64,000 bases of DNA from Mycolicibacterium phlei (GCF_001583415.1 NZ_CP014475.1:3658001-3722000); one strand, 5' to 3'; positions 7,578-17,375 are shown, counted from the stretch's first letter. Made by a program: numbers and translations. Notes: a model not told the origin generated them from the sequence alone.

Positions 7578-8995
7578 TGCGGATCCTTTCCGAACAGCGT
7601 GCGCGCGGCGCCGGCGGTGACGACGGAGCCGGTGATCACCACACCCGCGCCGCCGAACGACTCACCCTCGGCGGCGGACTCCTCGAAGATCGCGGTGGCG
7701 GTCTCGATCGCATCCGGCAGGGTTGCCGCGGTGGCCACCCGCTCGGGGCCGAACTGCTCCTCGGCCAGCAGCGCCAGCCCCTCGACGTCCATGGCGCGCG
7801 GTGACCCGTTGTGGGTGACCACGATCTGGTCGAACACGGGCTCGAGCGCAGTCAGGATGCCCGCGACGTCCTTGTCGGCCATCACCGACACCACACCGAC
7901 GAGGAACCGGAAGTCGAACTCCTCCTGCAGCGTCTGCGCCAGCGCCGCCGCCCCCGCCGGGTTGTGCGCGGCGTCGATGAAAACTGTTGGCGCACTGCGC
8001 ATCCGCTCCAGGCGGCCGGGACTGGTCACCGCGGCGAAACCGGCGCGCACGGCGTCGACGTCGAGTTGGCGCTGCGCACCGGCGCCGAAGAACGCCTCCA
8101 CCGCGGCCAGCGCGAGCGCGGCGTTGTGGGCCTGGTGCTCGCCGTGCAGCGGCAGGAAGATCTCGCTGTAGACGCCGCCGAGGCCCTGCAGCTCCAGCAT
8201 CTGACCGCCGACGGCGATCTGGCGGGCCAGCACCGTGAACTCGTGGTCCTGGCGGGCCACCGCGGCGTCGGCGCGCACCGCCTGCGCCAGCAGCACCTCC
8301 ATCGCCTCCGGTGGCTGGCGGCCGATGACCGCGACGGTGTCGGTGGGCACCAGGTCGTCTTCCTGTTTGGTGATGATGCCGGCCTTCTCCCCCGCGATGT
8401 CGGCGATGGTGTCGCCGAGGTAGTCGGCGTGATCCATCCCGATCGGGGTGATCACCGCGACCGGCGCGTTGACGACATTCGTTGCGTCCCAACGTCCGCC
8501 GAGGCCGGTCTCGACGACGGCGACGTCGATCGGCGCGTCGGCGAAGGCGGCGAACGCCATCGCGGTGACCACCTCGAACTTGCTCATCGCCGGGCCGCCT
8601 GCCGCCTGCGACTGCGCGTCGACCATCTCCACGAACGGCTCGATCTCGCGGTAGGTCTCCACGTAGCGCGCCGGGCTGATCGGGACGCCGTCGATCGAGA
8701 TGCGTTCGACGGCGGACTGCAGGTGCGGGCTGATGGTGCGACCGGTGCGCCGGTGCAGCGCGGTCAGCAGCGCGTCGATCATGCGGGCCACCGACGTCTT
8801 GCCGTTGGTGCCGGCGATGTGGATCGACGGGTATGCGCGCTGCGGTGAGCCGAGCATCTCCAGCAGCGCCACGATCCGGGTGGTGCTGGGTTCGAGCTTG
8901 GTCTCGGGCCAGCGCTGGTCGAGCAGGTGCTCGACCTGCAGCAGCGACGCGATCTCGTCGGGCGTCGGGGCGCCGTCTGCCGCCGGGTCGGTCAT
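7574..8995 (-). CDS. folC: Dihydrofolate synthase / folylpolyglutamate synthase
   Basis: Adds glutamate to dihydropteroate and to folates in an ATP-dependent, Mur-ligase-like reaction. The 473-residue protein has the P-loop GTNGKTSVAR (about 62-71), the Mur-family segment FEVVTAMAFAAFADAPIDVAVVETGLGG-like core, and the C-terminal ligase domain with FIDAAHNPAG. The frame is open far upstream into valS, but ATG 8995 overlaps the valS stop as ATGA and gives the normal length. Sits between valS and DUF4233, as in M. tuberculosis Rv2447c. Confidence 0.95.
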   Translation of the reverse strand: MTDPAADGAPTPDEIASLLQVEHLLDQRWPETKLEPSTTRIVALLEMLGSPQRAYPSIHIAGTNGKTSVARMIDALLTALHRRTGRTISPHLQSAVERISIDGVPISPARYVETYREIEPFVEMVDAQSQAAGGPAMSKFEVVTAMAFAAFADAPIDVAVVETGLGGRWDATNVVNAPVAVITPIGMDHADYLGDTIADIAGEKAGIITKQEDDLVPTDTVAVIGRQPPEAMEVLLAQAVRADAAVARQDHEFTVLARQIAVGGQMLELQGLGGVYSEIFLPLHGEHQAHNAALALAAVEAFFGAGAQRQLDVDAVRAGFAAVTSPGRLERMRSAPTVFIDAAHNPAGAAALAQTLQEEFDFRFLVGVVSVMADKDVAGILTALEPVFDQIVVTHNGSPRAMDVEGLALLAEEQFGPERVATAATLPDAIETATAIFEESAAEGESFGGAGVVITGSVVTAGAARTLFGKDPQ

Positions 8996-11643
8996 TTCAG
9001 CGACTCGAGCCTCGCGGTGATGCGGTCCACTTCCTCCTGCGCCAGCTGCTGGCGGTTGCGGATCTTGTCGACCACCTCCGCCGGCGCCTTGGCCAGGAAC
9101 GCCTCGTTGCCGAGTTTGGCCGTGGTGGTTGCCAGCTCCTTCTGCGCGGCGGCCAGATCCTTCTCCAGCCGGCGGCGCTCGGCGGCGACGTCGACGGTGC
9201 CGGAGGTGTCCACCTCGACGGTGACGGTGCCGCGCGTCAGCCGCACCTCGATCGAGGCGCTGGGCGAGAAGCCCTCCCCGGCGTCGGTCAGCCAGGCCAG
9301 CGCGCGCACCGCGGGCAGCTGGGCGTCGAGGTCGGCGGCGTCGACGTCGGTCAGCCGGGCCGGCACCTTCTGCCGGTCGGCCAGGCCCTGGTCGCTGCGG
9401 AACCGGCGTACCTCGGTGATCAGCTTCTGCATGTCGGTGATGCGTTGCGCGGCAACGGGATCGACGGTGATACCGGACGACTTCGGCCAGTCGGCGATCA
9501 CCAGCGACTCGCCGCCGGTCAGCGTCTTCCACAGCACCTCGGTGACGAACGGCATCACCGGGTGCAGCAGCTTGAGCAGGCTGTCGAGCACCGCGGCCAG
9601 CACCGCCGTCGTGTGCGAGATACCCTCGCCCAGCTGCACTTTCGCCAGCTCGACGTACCAGTCGCAGAACTCGTCCCACGCGAAGTGGTACAGCGCCTCG
9701 CAGGCCCGGCTGAACTCGTAGCTGTCGAACGCCGAATCCACCTCGGCGCGAACCTCTTCCAGCCGGCCCAGGATCCAGCGGTCGGCGTCGGTGAGCTCGG
9801 AGACGTCCGGCAGCGGGGCGGGGGCGGCGCCGTTGAGCAGCGCGAACCGGGTGGCGTTGAAGAGTTTGGTGGCGAAGTTGCGCGACGCGCGGGCGTGGTC
9901 CTCGCCGATGGCCAGGTCACCGCCGGGGCTGGCGCCGCGGGCCAGGGTGAACCGCAGCGCGTCGGCTCCGTACTTCTCCACCCAGTCCAGCGGGTCGATA
10001 CCGTTGCCGCGCGACTTGCTCATCTTGCGGCCGAACTCGTCGCGGATCAGGCCGTGCAGGAACACGTTCCTGAACGGCACCTGCGGTCCGCGCTTGCCGT
10101 CGAGCGTGATGGCCGGGTCGTCGGCGACGAAGGTGCCGAACATCATCATCCGGGCCACCCAGAAGAACAGGATGTCGTAGCCCGTGACCAGCACGGTGGT
10201 CGGATAGAACTTGGCCAGCTCCGGGGTGTGGTCCGGCCAGCCCATCGTCGAGAACGGCCACAGCGCCGAGGAGAACCAGGTGTCGAGGACGTCGGGGTCC
10301 TGCTCCCAGCCCTCCGGCGGCGTCTCGTCGGGCCCGACACACACCTTCTCGCCGTTGGGTCCGTGCCAGATCGGGATCCGGTGTCCCCACCACAGCTGCC
10401 GGGAGATGCACCAGTCGTGCATGTTGTCGACCCAGCCGAACCAGCGGGGCTCCAGGCTCTTGGGGTGAATCACGGTGTCGCCGTTGCGGACCGCGTCACC
10501 GGCAGCCTTGGCCAGCGCCTCGACCTTGACCCACCACTGCAGGCTCAGCCGCGGTTCGATCGGCTCACCGCTGCGCTCGGAGTGCCCGACGCTGTGCACG
10601 TACGGGCGCTTCTCCTCGACGACGCGGCCCTCGCGGGCCAGCGCCTCGCGCACCTTGACCCGCGCCTCGAACCGGTCCATGCCGTCGAATTCGGTTCCGG
10701 TGTCGGCGATCCGGCCCTTGGTGTCCATGATCGACGGCATCGGCAGGTTGTGCCGCAGGCCGATCTCGAAGTCGTTGGGGTCGTGGGCGGGGGTCACCTT
10801 GACCGCGCCGGTGCCGAACTCGGGGTCGACGTGCTCGTCGGCGACGATGATCAGTTCCCGGTCGACGAACGGGTGCGGCAGCGTCGTGCCGACCAGGTGC
10901 TTGTAGCGCTCGTCGTCGGGGTGCACGGCGATCGCGGTGTCACCGAGCATGGTCTCGATCCGGGTGGTGGCGACCACGATGTGCGGCTCGTCGTCGTTCA
11001 TCGAGCCGTACCGGAACGACACCAGCTCACCCTCGATGTCCTCGTACTTGACCTCGAGGTCGGAGATCGCGGTCTCCAGCACCGGCGACCAGTTGACCAG
11101 CCGCTCGGCCTGGTAGATCAGCCCGGCGTCGTAGAGCCGTTTGAAGATGGTGCGGACCGCCCGCGACAGCCCCTCGTCCATGGTGAACCGGTCGCGGCTC
11201 CAGTCCACCCCGTCGCCGAGGCGGCGCATCTGGCCGCCGATGGTGCCGCCGGACTCGCGCTTCCAGTCCCAGACCTTCTCGATGAACCGTTCGCGGCCGT
11301 AGTCCTCTTTGGTCTTCCCGTCGACGGCGATCTGCTTCTCGACCAGGGTCTGGGTGGCGATGCCCGCGTGGTCCATGCCGGGCAGCCACAGCACCTCGTA
11401 GCCCTGCATCCGCTTGCGCCGGGTCAGGGCGTCCATCAGCGTGTGGTCGAGCGCGTGCCCCATGTGCAGGCTGCCGGTGACGTTCGGCGGCGGCAGCACG
11501 ATCGAGTAGGCCGGCTTATCGCTGCTCGGGTCGGCGGTGAAGTACCCGGCCTTGACCCAGCCCTCGTAGATGTCGCTTTCTACCGCACCGGGGTCCCACG
11601 ACTTGGGCAGGGCATCGGCGGCTGATTCGGGATGGGCAGTCAC
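8992..11643 (-). CDS. valS: Valyl-tRNA synthetase
   Basis: Class I synthetase charging tRNA-Val. The 883-residue protein has the HIGH-type motif HMGH (60-63) in PPPNVTGSLHMGHA, the editing domain in the middle, and KMSKS at 540-544. The anticodon-binding domain follows, then a C-terminal coiled coil of the ValS type (about 820-883, rich in Leu, Lys, Glu and Ala). Its TGA stop overlaps the folC ATG, so the two are translationally coupled. Confidence 0.97.
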   Translation of the reverse strand: MTAHPESAADALPKSWDPGAVESDIYEGWVKAGYFTADPSSDKPAYSIVLPPPNVTGSLHMGHALDHTLMDALTRRKRMQGYEVLWLPGMDHAGIATQTLVEKQIAVDGKTKEDYGRERFIEKVWDWKRESGGTIGGQMRRLGDGVDWSRDRFTMDEGLSRAVRTIFKRLYDAGLIYQAERLVNWSPVLETAISDLEVKYEDIEGELVSFRYGSMNDDEPHIVVATTRIETMLGDTAIAVHPDDERYKHLVGTTLPHPFVDRELIIVADEHVDPEFGTGAVKVTPAHDPNDFEIGLRHNLPMPSIMDTKGRIADTGTEFDGMDRFEARVKVREALAREGRVVEEKRPYVHSVGHSERSGEPIEPRLSLQWWVKVEALAKAAGDAVRNGDTVIHPKSLEPRWFGWVDNMHDWCISRQLWWGHRIPIWHGPNGEKVCVGPDETPPEGWEQDPDVLDTWFSSALWPFSTMGWPDHTPELAKFYPTTVLVTGYDILFFWVARMMMFGTFVADDPAITLDGKRGPQVPFRNVFLHGLIRDEFGRKMSKSRGNGIDPLDWVEKYGADALRFTLARGASPGGDLAIGEDHARASRNFATKLFNATRFALLNGAAPAPLPDVSELTDADRWILGRLEEVRAEVDSAFDSYEFSRACEALYHFAWDEFCDWYVELAKVQLGEGISHTTAVLAAVLDSLLKLLHPVMPFVTEVLWKTLTGGESLVIADWPKSSGITVDPVAAQRITDMQKLITEVRRFRSDQGLADRQKVPARLTDVDAADLDAQLPAVRALAWLTDAGEGFSPSASIEVRLTRGTVTVEVDTSGTVDVAAERRRLEKDLAAAQKELATTTAKLGNEAFLAKAPAEVVDKIRNRQQLAQEEVDRITARLESLK

Positions 11644-11663
11644 CCCGCAATTCTAGGAAAGCG

Positions 11664-12245
11664 CTACTTGCGGCCGCCGAGCAGTCCACCGAGGATGTCG
11701 CCGAGGCCGCCGCCCTTGCCGCCGCCGAGCACGCTGCCCAGGATGCTGCCCAGCGGGTTGTCGCCGCCCCCGCCGCCGGACCCGCCGCCGAGGATGCCGC
11801 CCAGGATGTCGGCCAGGCCGCCTCCGGACTCCCCCGACCCGCCGGAACGGCCGGTCAGCTGCTTGCCGATGTAGGCCAGCACGATGGGCGTCAGGATCGG
11901 CAGCAGCTTCTGGATCAGGTCGCTGTTGCCCGCCCCGCCGCCGGCCAGCGCCGAGGCCACCTGGTTGGTGTCGGTGCCGCCGAAGATCTTGGCGACGGCC
12001 TTGGCGCCGTCGGCCTCGTCGACCTGGTCGACGCTGACCCCGCCGTCCAGCAGACCGGCGTGGGTGTCGGCCGCCTTCGCGATACCGGAGGCGGTGTCGG
12101 GGTCCGCGGCGTTGTGCTGCAGGCCGCCGACCAGGACCGGCACCAGGGTGCGGATCGCGCTGTTCACCTCGTTCTCGTCGGCGTTGAGCCTGCCGGCGAT
12201 CTCCTGCACCGGGATCTGATTGAACAGATCGTCCAGATCGGCCAT
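11664..12245 (-). CDS. DUF937 protein with glycine-rich tail
   Basis: A 193-residue protein of the DUF937 family. The N-terminal half is helical and acidic (MADLDDLFNQIPVQEIA). It is followed by a segment with repeated LLPILTPIVLAYIGK-like hydrophobic helices. The C-terminal 60 residues are repeats of the type GGxLxDILGGxLGGG. The start at ATG 12245 matches the conserved N-terminus. It lies 20 nt upstream of the valS start region on the same strand. Function unknown; the family is widespread in bacteria. Confidence 0.82.
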   Translation of the reverse strand: MADLDDLFNQIPVQEIAGRLNADENEVNSAIRTLVPVLVGGLQHNAADPDTASGIAKAADTHAGLLDGGVSVDQVDEADGAKAVAKIFGGTDTNQVASALAGGGAGNSDLIQKLLPILTPIVLAYIGKQLTGRSGGSGESGGGLADILGGILGGGSGGGGGDNPLGSILGSVLGGGKGGGLGDILGGLLGGRK

Positions 12246-12322
12246 GTCGTCCACCTTCGTCGCTGGATACTGCGGTCTGACAGTAGTGCACCGCACCCGC
12301 GCGCACAGGCCTTCCGGACGGC

Positions 12323-13579
12323 TCAGTTCAGCCGGGTGGTCTCCAGCGTCACCCCGGCGGCGGGCAGCCGGGTCAGCAGCACGTCGCCCATCGCCGCGGC
12401 CGGGGTCAGCACGCCGCGCAGCTCCGACAGCTTGTCGCGGTCGAACGCCAGCGCCAGCGCGCACTCCCCCAGCAGTACCGAGGTGGCCTTGTAGCCCGGG
12501 TCACCCTTCTGCGCCATGGTGGCCTGGTACCGGGCACCGGTGGTCGTGGTGGTGTAGGTCTCGATCGTGTAATGCCCGTTCTCCCGGGCCTGTTCGCTGG
12601 GGCCCTCGCCCGGTGCGGGCAGCACCTTCTCGATGAGTTTGGTGGGCACCCGGTTCAGGAAGCGGCTGCCCAGCGCGAGCGACACGGCGTTGCCCGCGGT
12701 GGCCAGCGCCGACACCACCGGCGCGAGAAACGACCGGCCGACGCTCATCTGCTCGGCGTACTCCAGCCGGCGGCCGTACGCGTAGCCCAGTAATGCGTTG
12801 GAGCGCCGCACGATTCGGGTGTTGATCGCCGCCATCACGAACGGCGCGACCCAGTGTCCGTCGAGCTCGGGGGCGATCTCGCGGCCGCGCCGCCAGCGCA
12901 GGTCCGGTTCGGCGCCCAACTGCGGTTCGGCGGCCCGGTCGGGGCTGAGGCTGTAGGGATCCTCGACCAGGCGGCGCACCTGCTCGTCGGCCGAGGCGTC
13001 GCGCATCAACTCCACCATCGACCAGGCGGTGCCGCCGGAGACCGCCAGCGACGCCTTGACCACCACGTAGTTGGTGTCGGTGAGCTGACCCTCGCCGTCC
13101 TGCTCGGCCCTCCGGTACAGCGCGAACACGGTGAGATCCGAAGGGATGGAATCGAATCCGCAGGCGTGCACGATCCGCGCGCCGGTGTCGACGGCCTGCT
13201 TGTGGAACTGGTCGATGCTGTCGCGGATGAAGGTCGGCTCCCCGGTCAGGTCCGCGTAGTCGGTGCCCGCGGCTGCGCACGCCTCGACCAGCGGCAGCCC
13301 GTACTTGGCGTAGGGCCCGACGGTGGTGACGACGACGCGGGTGCGGGCGGCCATCGCCTCCAGCGTCGACGGCTTCGAGGCGTCGGCGGTGATCAGCTCC
13401 CAGGACTGCGCCTCCTCCCCCAGGCTGTCGCGCACCGCGGCCAGCTTCTCGGGTGAGCGGCCGGCCAGCGCGATACGCGCGTCGCCGCCGGCCTTCGCCA
13501 GGTACTCGGCCGTCAACCTGCCGACGAAACCGGTGGCGCCGTACAGGACGATGTCGAATTCCCGCTCTGCAGCACTCAT
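12323..13579 (-). CDS. Saccharopine dehydrogenase-like / trans-acting enoyl reductase family protein
   Basis: A 418-residue NAD(P)-binding protein with an N-terminal Rossmann motif, VLYGATGFVGRLTAEYL (about 11-27). This family includes the trans-acting enoyl reductase of phthiocerol/phenolphthiocerol synthesis, and gene order and length match M. tuberculosis Rv2449c. A role in lipid or polyketide reduction is possible, but the substrate of this member is not known. ATG 13579 gives the conserved MSAAEREFDIVLYGA N-terminus; the upstream open frame belongs to the next gene's antisense. Confidence 0.85.
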   Translation of the reverse strand: MSAAEREFDIVLYGATGFVGRLTAEYLAKAGGDARIALAGRSPEKLAAVRDSLGEEAQSWELITADASKPSTLEAMAARTRVVVTTVGPYAKYGLPLVEACAAAGTDYADLTGEPTFIRDSIDQFHKQAVDTGARIVHACGFDSIPSDLTVFALYRRAEQDGEGQLTDTNYVVVKASLAVSGGTAWSMVELMRDASADEQVRRLVEDPYSLSPDRAAEPQLGAEPDLRWRRGREIAPELDGHWVAPFVMAAINTRIVRRSNALLGYAYGRRLEYAEQMSVGRSFLAPVVSALATAGNAVSLALGSRFLNRVPTKLIEKVLPAPGEGPSEQARENGHYTIETYTTTTTGARYQATMAQKGDPGYKATSVLLGECALALAFDRDKLSELRGVLTPAAAMGDVLLTRLPAAGVTLETTRLN

Positions 13580-13589
13580 GATCGCGACG

Positions 13590-15575
13590 CTACCCGAGCG
13601 TCTCGGGCAGCTCGACGTCCTCGTCGAGGACGTGGCGGGCAAGGAACGCGGTGACCACCTGGTACCAGACCTTGGCGTGCTGCGGGGCCAGCACCCAGTG
13701 GTTCTCCGACGGGAAGTAGAGGAACCGGTGCGGGCTGCAGCCGTCGTCGTCGGCGGGTAGCGCGGAGTGGGTGAGCAGCTCGTACCACAGCCGCAGCGCC
13801 TCCCCGATCGGCACCCGATAGTCCTTGTCGCCGTGGATGACCAGCATCGGGGTGCGGATGTTGTGCACATGGTTGTGCGGCGAATTCGCTTGCGCCATCT
13901 CACGGGTCATCTCGCGCAACCAGTAGTACGACGAGTCCGTGGTGGCGCCGAACTGGTCCAGTGCCCACAGGCTGGCGTGGGTGACGATCGCGTCGAACCG
14001 GTCGGTGTGGCCGGCCACCCAGTTGGCCATGTAGCCGCCGAACGACCCGCCCATCGCGGCGGTGTGGTCGGGGTCGATGCGCGGGTGTTCGCACGCGGCG
14101 TCGGTCGCCGCCATCAGGTCCTCGTACGGCGCCCCGCCCCACGCACCCCAGCCGCGCTGGATGAAGTCCTGCCCGTACCCGGTGGACAGCCCCGGATCGG
14201 GCAGCAGCACCGCGTATCCGCGCGCGGCCAGCAGCCACGGGTTCCACCGCCACGACCAGGCGTTCCAACTGCTCAGCGGCCCGCCGTGAATCCAGAGCAG
14301 CAGTGGGGCCTTCCCGTCACCGGCGGGAAGCACCAGCCACGACCGCACCCGGGTGCCGTCGGCGGCGGTGGTCTCGAGTTCGGTCAGCGTGCCGGGCAGC
14401 TCCGGCAGCGCCACGCACGGCAGTTCGGTGACGCCGCCGTCGGCGTCGAGGCGCACCGGGTGCGGGGGTGCGGCGTACGAGCTGCGCAGTGCGTACGCCG
14501 CGCCGTCGGGTCCGGTGACGACGTCGGTGTAGGCGTAGTCGTCGAACGTCAGTTGGGTGACCGACCCGCCGGGCACGTCCACCCGGAACACCGGTGCGCG
14601 GCCGTCCTGGTCGGCGGTCACGAGCACCGCCGAACCGTCGCGCAGCCACGTCACCGACGCCGGCCAGCGGTCCCAGTCGCCGGCGAGAATCACCGGTTCC
14701 TCGCCGAATCTCAGGTAGCCCAACGTCATTCGCGGTGCCGCATGCGGGGTGGAGAACGTCTCACGGATGTAGACGACCCCCGACCCGTCCGGCGCGATGA
14801 CCGGACGCCACACATCGGCCTCGGGTTCCTCGACCAGCACCGTGCGCTCACCGCTGTCGAGGTCGATGCGCACCAGCACCGAGTGCCGCGACGCACCAGG
14901 GGCGGGCCGCTGCCATGTCGTCACCAGGAACCGACCGTCGGCGCTGACGTCGAAGTCGGACTCGCGCAGCGTACCGCCGGGCGCGGCAGTCAGATCGCGA
15001 ACGTCGCCGTCGCCCAGGTCCAACCCGAGCAGGTGCGGTTCGGCCGGTCCGAGGTCGGCGTCCCAGTACCGGATCGGGTAACCGGTGTGCAGGATCGCGC
15101 TGATCTTGTTGTCCTTGCGGATCTTTCGCAGCCGGCGGTCGTCGTCGATGTCGCGTGCCGACGGCAGTAGCGACGCGCGCACGACCGCGACGTCGGCTTC
15201 GCGCGCGGTGCGCACGGCCTCGACGCCGCCGGGCAGCGTCAGCGCCTCGTAGGCCTCGCCGCCCGCTGCGGGCAGCCGCCACAGCGCGGCCGGGGGTTTG
15301 TCGTCGTCCTCGGTCGGTCGCACGGCGACGAACAGGATGTCGCCGTCGGCGGTGAACGCCGGCGCCGACTCCCCCTTGGCGCCGCGGGTCAGCCGGCGCG
15401 CAGGCCGCTCACCGGCCGGGTCGATCTCCCAGACCGCGCTGACGTATTCGGTGCGTTTGTCGTTGAGTTCGGCGATCGTGGTCAGCAGCCGGGTGCCGTC
15501 GGGTGACAGCGCGAGCCCGGACACCCGGGGCAGCGCGAGGTAGTCGTCGAGGTCGTGAAACGGTGTCGGGCTCAT
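13590..15575 (-). CDS. S9-family prolyl oligopeptidase-like serine peptidase
   Basis: Cytoplasmic peptidase with no signal peptide. The 661-residue protein has an N-terminal beta-propeller (about 1-400, with repeated SPDG and TADG-type turns) and a C-terminal alpha/beta-hydrolase domain. The predicted triad is Ser511 in GGSFGGYMANW, Asp585 in HGDKDYRVP, and His626 in SENHWV. This is the acylaminoacyl-peptidase/DPP-type arrangement. The start at ATG 15575 gives MSPTPFHDLDDYLALP. It lies only 37 bp from the divergent FAD monooxygenase. Confidence 0.9.
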   Translation of the reverse strand: MSPTPFHDLDDYLALPRVSGLALSPDGTRLLTTIAELNDKRTEYVSAVWEIDPAGERPARRLTRGAKGESAPAFTADGDILFVAVRPTEDDDKPPAALWRLPAAGGEAYEALTLPGGVEAVRTAREADVAVVRASLLPSARDIDDDRRLRKIRKDNKISAILHTGYPIRYWDADLGPAEPHLLGLDLGDGDVRDLTAAPGGTLRESDFDVSADGRFLVTTWQRPAPGASRHSVLVRIDLDSGERTVLVEEPEADVWRPVIAPDGSGVVYIRETFSTPHAAPRMTLGYLRFGEEPVILAGDWDRWPASVTWLRDGSAVLVTADQDGRAPVFRVDVPGGSVTQLTFDDYAYTDVVTGPDGAAYALRSSYAAPPHPVRLDADGGVTELPCVALPELPGTLTELETTAADGTRVRSWLVLPAGDGKAPLLLWIHGGPLSSWNAWSWRWNPWLLAARGYAVLLPDPGLSTGYGQDFIQRGWGAWGGAPYEDLMAATDAACEHPRIDPDHTAAMGGSFGGYMANWVAGHTDRFDAIVTHASLWALDQFGATTDSSYYWLREMTREMAQANSPHNHVHNIRTPMLVIHGDKDYRVPIGEALRLWYELLTHSALPADDDGCSPHRFLYFPSENHWVLAPQHAKVWYQVVTAFLARHVLDEDVELPETLG

Positions 15576-15600
15576 GCCCCGTTCGTAACACATCGGTGCA

Positions 15601-15606
15601 TACGCT
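15601..15606 (+). promoter_or_regulatory. -10 box implying a leaderless monooxygenase mRNA
   Basis: TACGCT ends 6 nt before the ATG at 15613, so transcription would start at or next to the start codon. No Shine-Dalgarno sequence precedes that ATG. Leaderless mRNAs are common in mycobacteria. The whole divergent space to the S9 peptidase is only 37 bp. Confidence 0.4.
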
Positions 15607-15612
15607 CGACGC

Positions 15613-16764
15613 ATGCGAATCGTGGTGATCGGGGCGGGCATCGCGGGGCTGGCCACCGCCGTGGCGCTGCAGCGGCGCGGCCACGACGTGACGGTGCTCG
15701 AGGACCGCACCGACACCTCGTCGGGTGCCGGGATCAGCATCTGGCCCAACGCGCTGGCCGCGCTGGACGACATCGGGCTCGGCGCCGCGGTACGCGAGTC
15801 CGGCGGCCGGGTCACCGCCGGTGCGATGCGCTGGCGCGACGGCAGCTGGCTGCGGCGGCCAGCGCGGGAACGGATCGTGCGGGCACTCGGCGAACCGCTG
15901 GTGGTGATCCGCCGCTCCCGGCTGACCGGGATCCTCACCGGTGCGCTCGCCGGCGGCACGCTGCGCACCGGGGTCAGGGCGGAGTCGCTGGCGCTGACCG
16001 GCGCCGGGGTGCGGGTGACGCTTGCCGACGCCACGGTGCTGACGGCCGACGCGGTCGTGGGCGCCGACGGCACCGGGTCGGTGGTCGCGCGCCACCTCAA
16101 CGGGCCGCTGCGCCACCGTTACGCCGGCTACACGGCCTGGCGCGGGGTGGCCCACTGCCGCATCGACCCGGACGTCGCCGGCGAGGTGGTCGGGCCGGCG
16201 GTGGAGGTCGGCCTGGTGCCGATGGGCGACGATCACACCTACTGGTTCGCCACCGAGCGGGTGCCGGAGGGCGGTTCGGCCCCGCAGGGTGAGCTGCCGT
16301 ACCTGCGGGAGCGGTTCGCCGCCTGGCCGGAGCCGATTCCGCAGATCCTGGCCGCCACCGACCCCGCCGACGTGTTGCGCAACGACCTGTACGACCGCGA
16401 CCGGGCGCGGCAGTGGTCGCGCGGCCCGGTGGTGCTGGTCGGCGACGCGGCGCACGCGATGCGCCCGCACCTCGGGCAGGGCGGCTGCCAGGCGCTCGAG
16501 GACGCCGCGATCCTGGCCCGGTTCCTGGACGCCGAGACCGATCCGGCGGTGGCGTTCGCCCGGTTCGTCGACTACCGGCGGCCGCGGGTCGAGCGGCTGG
16601 TGCGCGAGTCGCGGACGGTCGGTGACGTGATGAACCTGCCGGTGTTGAGCACCGTGGCCGCGCGGGCCAGCGTGCTGCTGCCCGAGGCGGCGGTGACGCG
16701 GCATCTGGCCGGGATCGCGGCCTACGCGGCGTTCCGGCCGCCGGCGGAGGTTCGGCCGCGATGA
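15613..16764 (+). CDS. Class A FAD-dependent monooxygenase
   Basis: A 383-residue flavoprotein hydroxylase of the PHBH/UbiH fold. It shows the FAD-binding GxGxxG (GAGIAGLATAVAL, about 7-19), the VLEDR end of the second strand, and the second FAD motif GDAAHAMRPHLGQGG (from Gly277, Asp278). These enzymes hydroxylate aromatic or related substrates using NAD(P)H and oxygen; this substrate is unknown. The stop overlaps the ATG of the VOC gene as ATGA, so the pair is co-translated. Not present at this position in M. tuberculosis. Confidence 0.9.
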   Translation: MRIVVIGAGIAGLATAVALQRRGHDVTVLEDRTDTSSGAGISIWPNALAALDDIGLGAAVRESGGRVTAGAMRWRDGSWLRRPARERIVRALGEPLVVIRRSRLTGILTGALAGGTLRTGVRAESLALTGAGVRVTLADATVLTADAVVGADGTGSVVARHLNGPLRHRYAGYTAWRGVAHCRIDPDVAGEVVGPAVEVGLVPMGDDHTYWFATERVPEGGSAPQGELPYLRERFAAWPEPIPQILAATDPADVLRNDLYDRDRARQWSRGPVVLVGDAAHAMRPHLGQGGCQALEDAAILARFLDAETDPAVAFARFVDYRRPRVERLVRESRTVGDVMNLPVLSTVAARASVLLPEAAVTRHLAGIAAYAAFRPPAEVRPR

Positions 16765-17375
16765 GCCTGACGCTGGGGCCACTGGTGGTCGAGGCCGAGG
16801 ATCCGGAGGCGTTGGCCGCCTTCTGGGCGACGCTGCTGGGCGCGCAGGCGTGCGACCGGCTGCTGCGGTTCCGGCCGCAGCAGCGGCCCAAGACCGTGAA
16901 GAACCGGGTCCACGTCGATCTCTACGTCGCCGACGTCGCCCGGCTGGCGGAGCTGGGCGCGCGGGTGCTTGCCGAACACGCGGACTGGACCACGATGGCC
17001 GATCCGGAGGGCAACGAGTTCTGTGCGTTCCCGGATCCGCAGACGCCCGCGGAGCCGCCGGCGCGGCTGTTCGCGGTGTGCGTCGACAGCGACCGGCCCG
17101 AGGAGTTGGCCGCCTGGTGGGCCGAGCGGGTGGGCGCGCAGGTGCGCGACGGGCCCGACGGCACCCCGCGCTGGCTTTACGGATCGGCGGGCTGGGAGGA
17201 CGTGATCTGGAAGTTCGTCCGCGTCGCCGACGCGCGTGTGGTGCCCAACCGGTGGCAGTGGAGCCTGCGGTCCGACCCGGGTGTGCGGGTGGACCCGCAG
17301 GGCAATCAGTTCAGCGTGTGCCGGCGAGGGTGCCGATCGGGTTCAGCAGCGCCGTGCACATCTGACGCGGGTTGA
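16761..17375 (+). CDS. VOC-family (glyoxalase-like) protein, two half-domains
   Basis: A 204-residue protein with two similar halves. Each half has a glyoxalase-like segment ending in a D-P-x-G-N-x-F motif (MADPEGNEFCAF near residue 80, and VDPQGNQFSVC near 177). It is coupled to the FAD monooxygenase by an ATGA overlap and may act in the same catabolic or detoxifying step. The domain should end near FSVCRR. The last 15 or so residues read into the 3' end of the convergent rpfE gene (65-nt overlap) and look like a run-on tail after loss of an earlier stop. Confidence 0.8.
   Translation: MSLTLGPLVVEAEDPEALAAFWATLLGAQACDRLLRFRPQQRPKTVKNRVHVDLYVADVARLAELGARVLAEHADWTTMADPEGNEFCAFPDPQTPAEPPARLFAVCVDSDRPEELAAWWAERVGAQVRDGPDGTPRWLYGSAGWEDVIWKFVRVADARVVPNRWQWSLRSDPGVRVDPQGNQFSVCRRGCRSGSAAPCTSDAG

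Noticed and set aside
7574..9679. Longer folC start inside valS
   Set aside because: The extra N-terminus has no folate-synthase character, and ATG 8995 overlaps the valS stop as ATGA.
8833..11625. 930-residue open frame opposite valS
   Set aside because: The opposite strand has full ValS signatures (HMGH, KMSKS). The antisense frame is compositional shadow.
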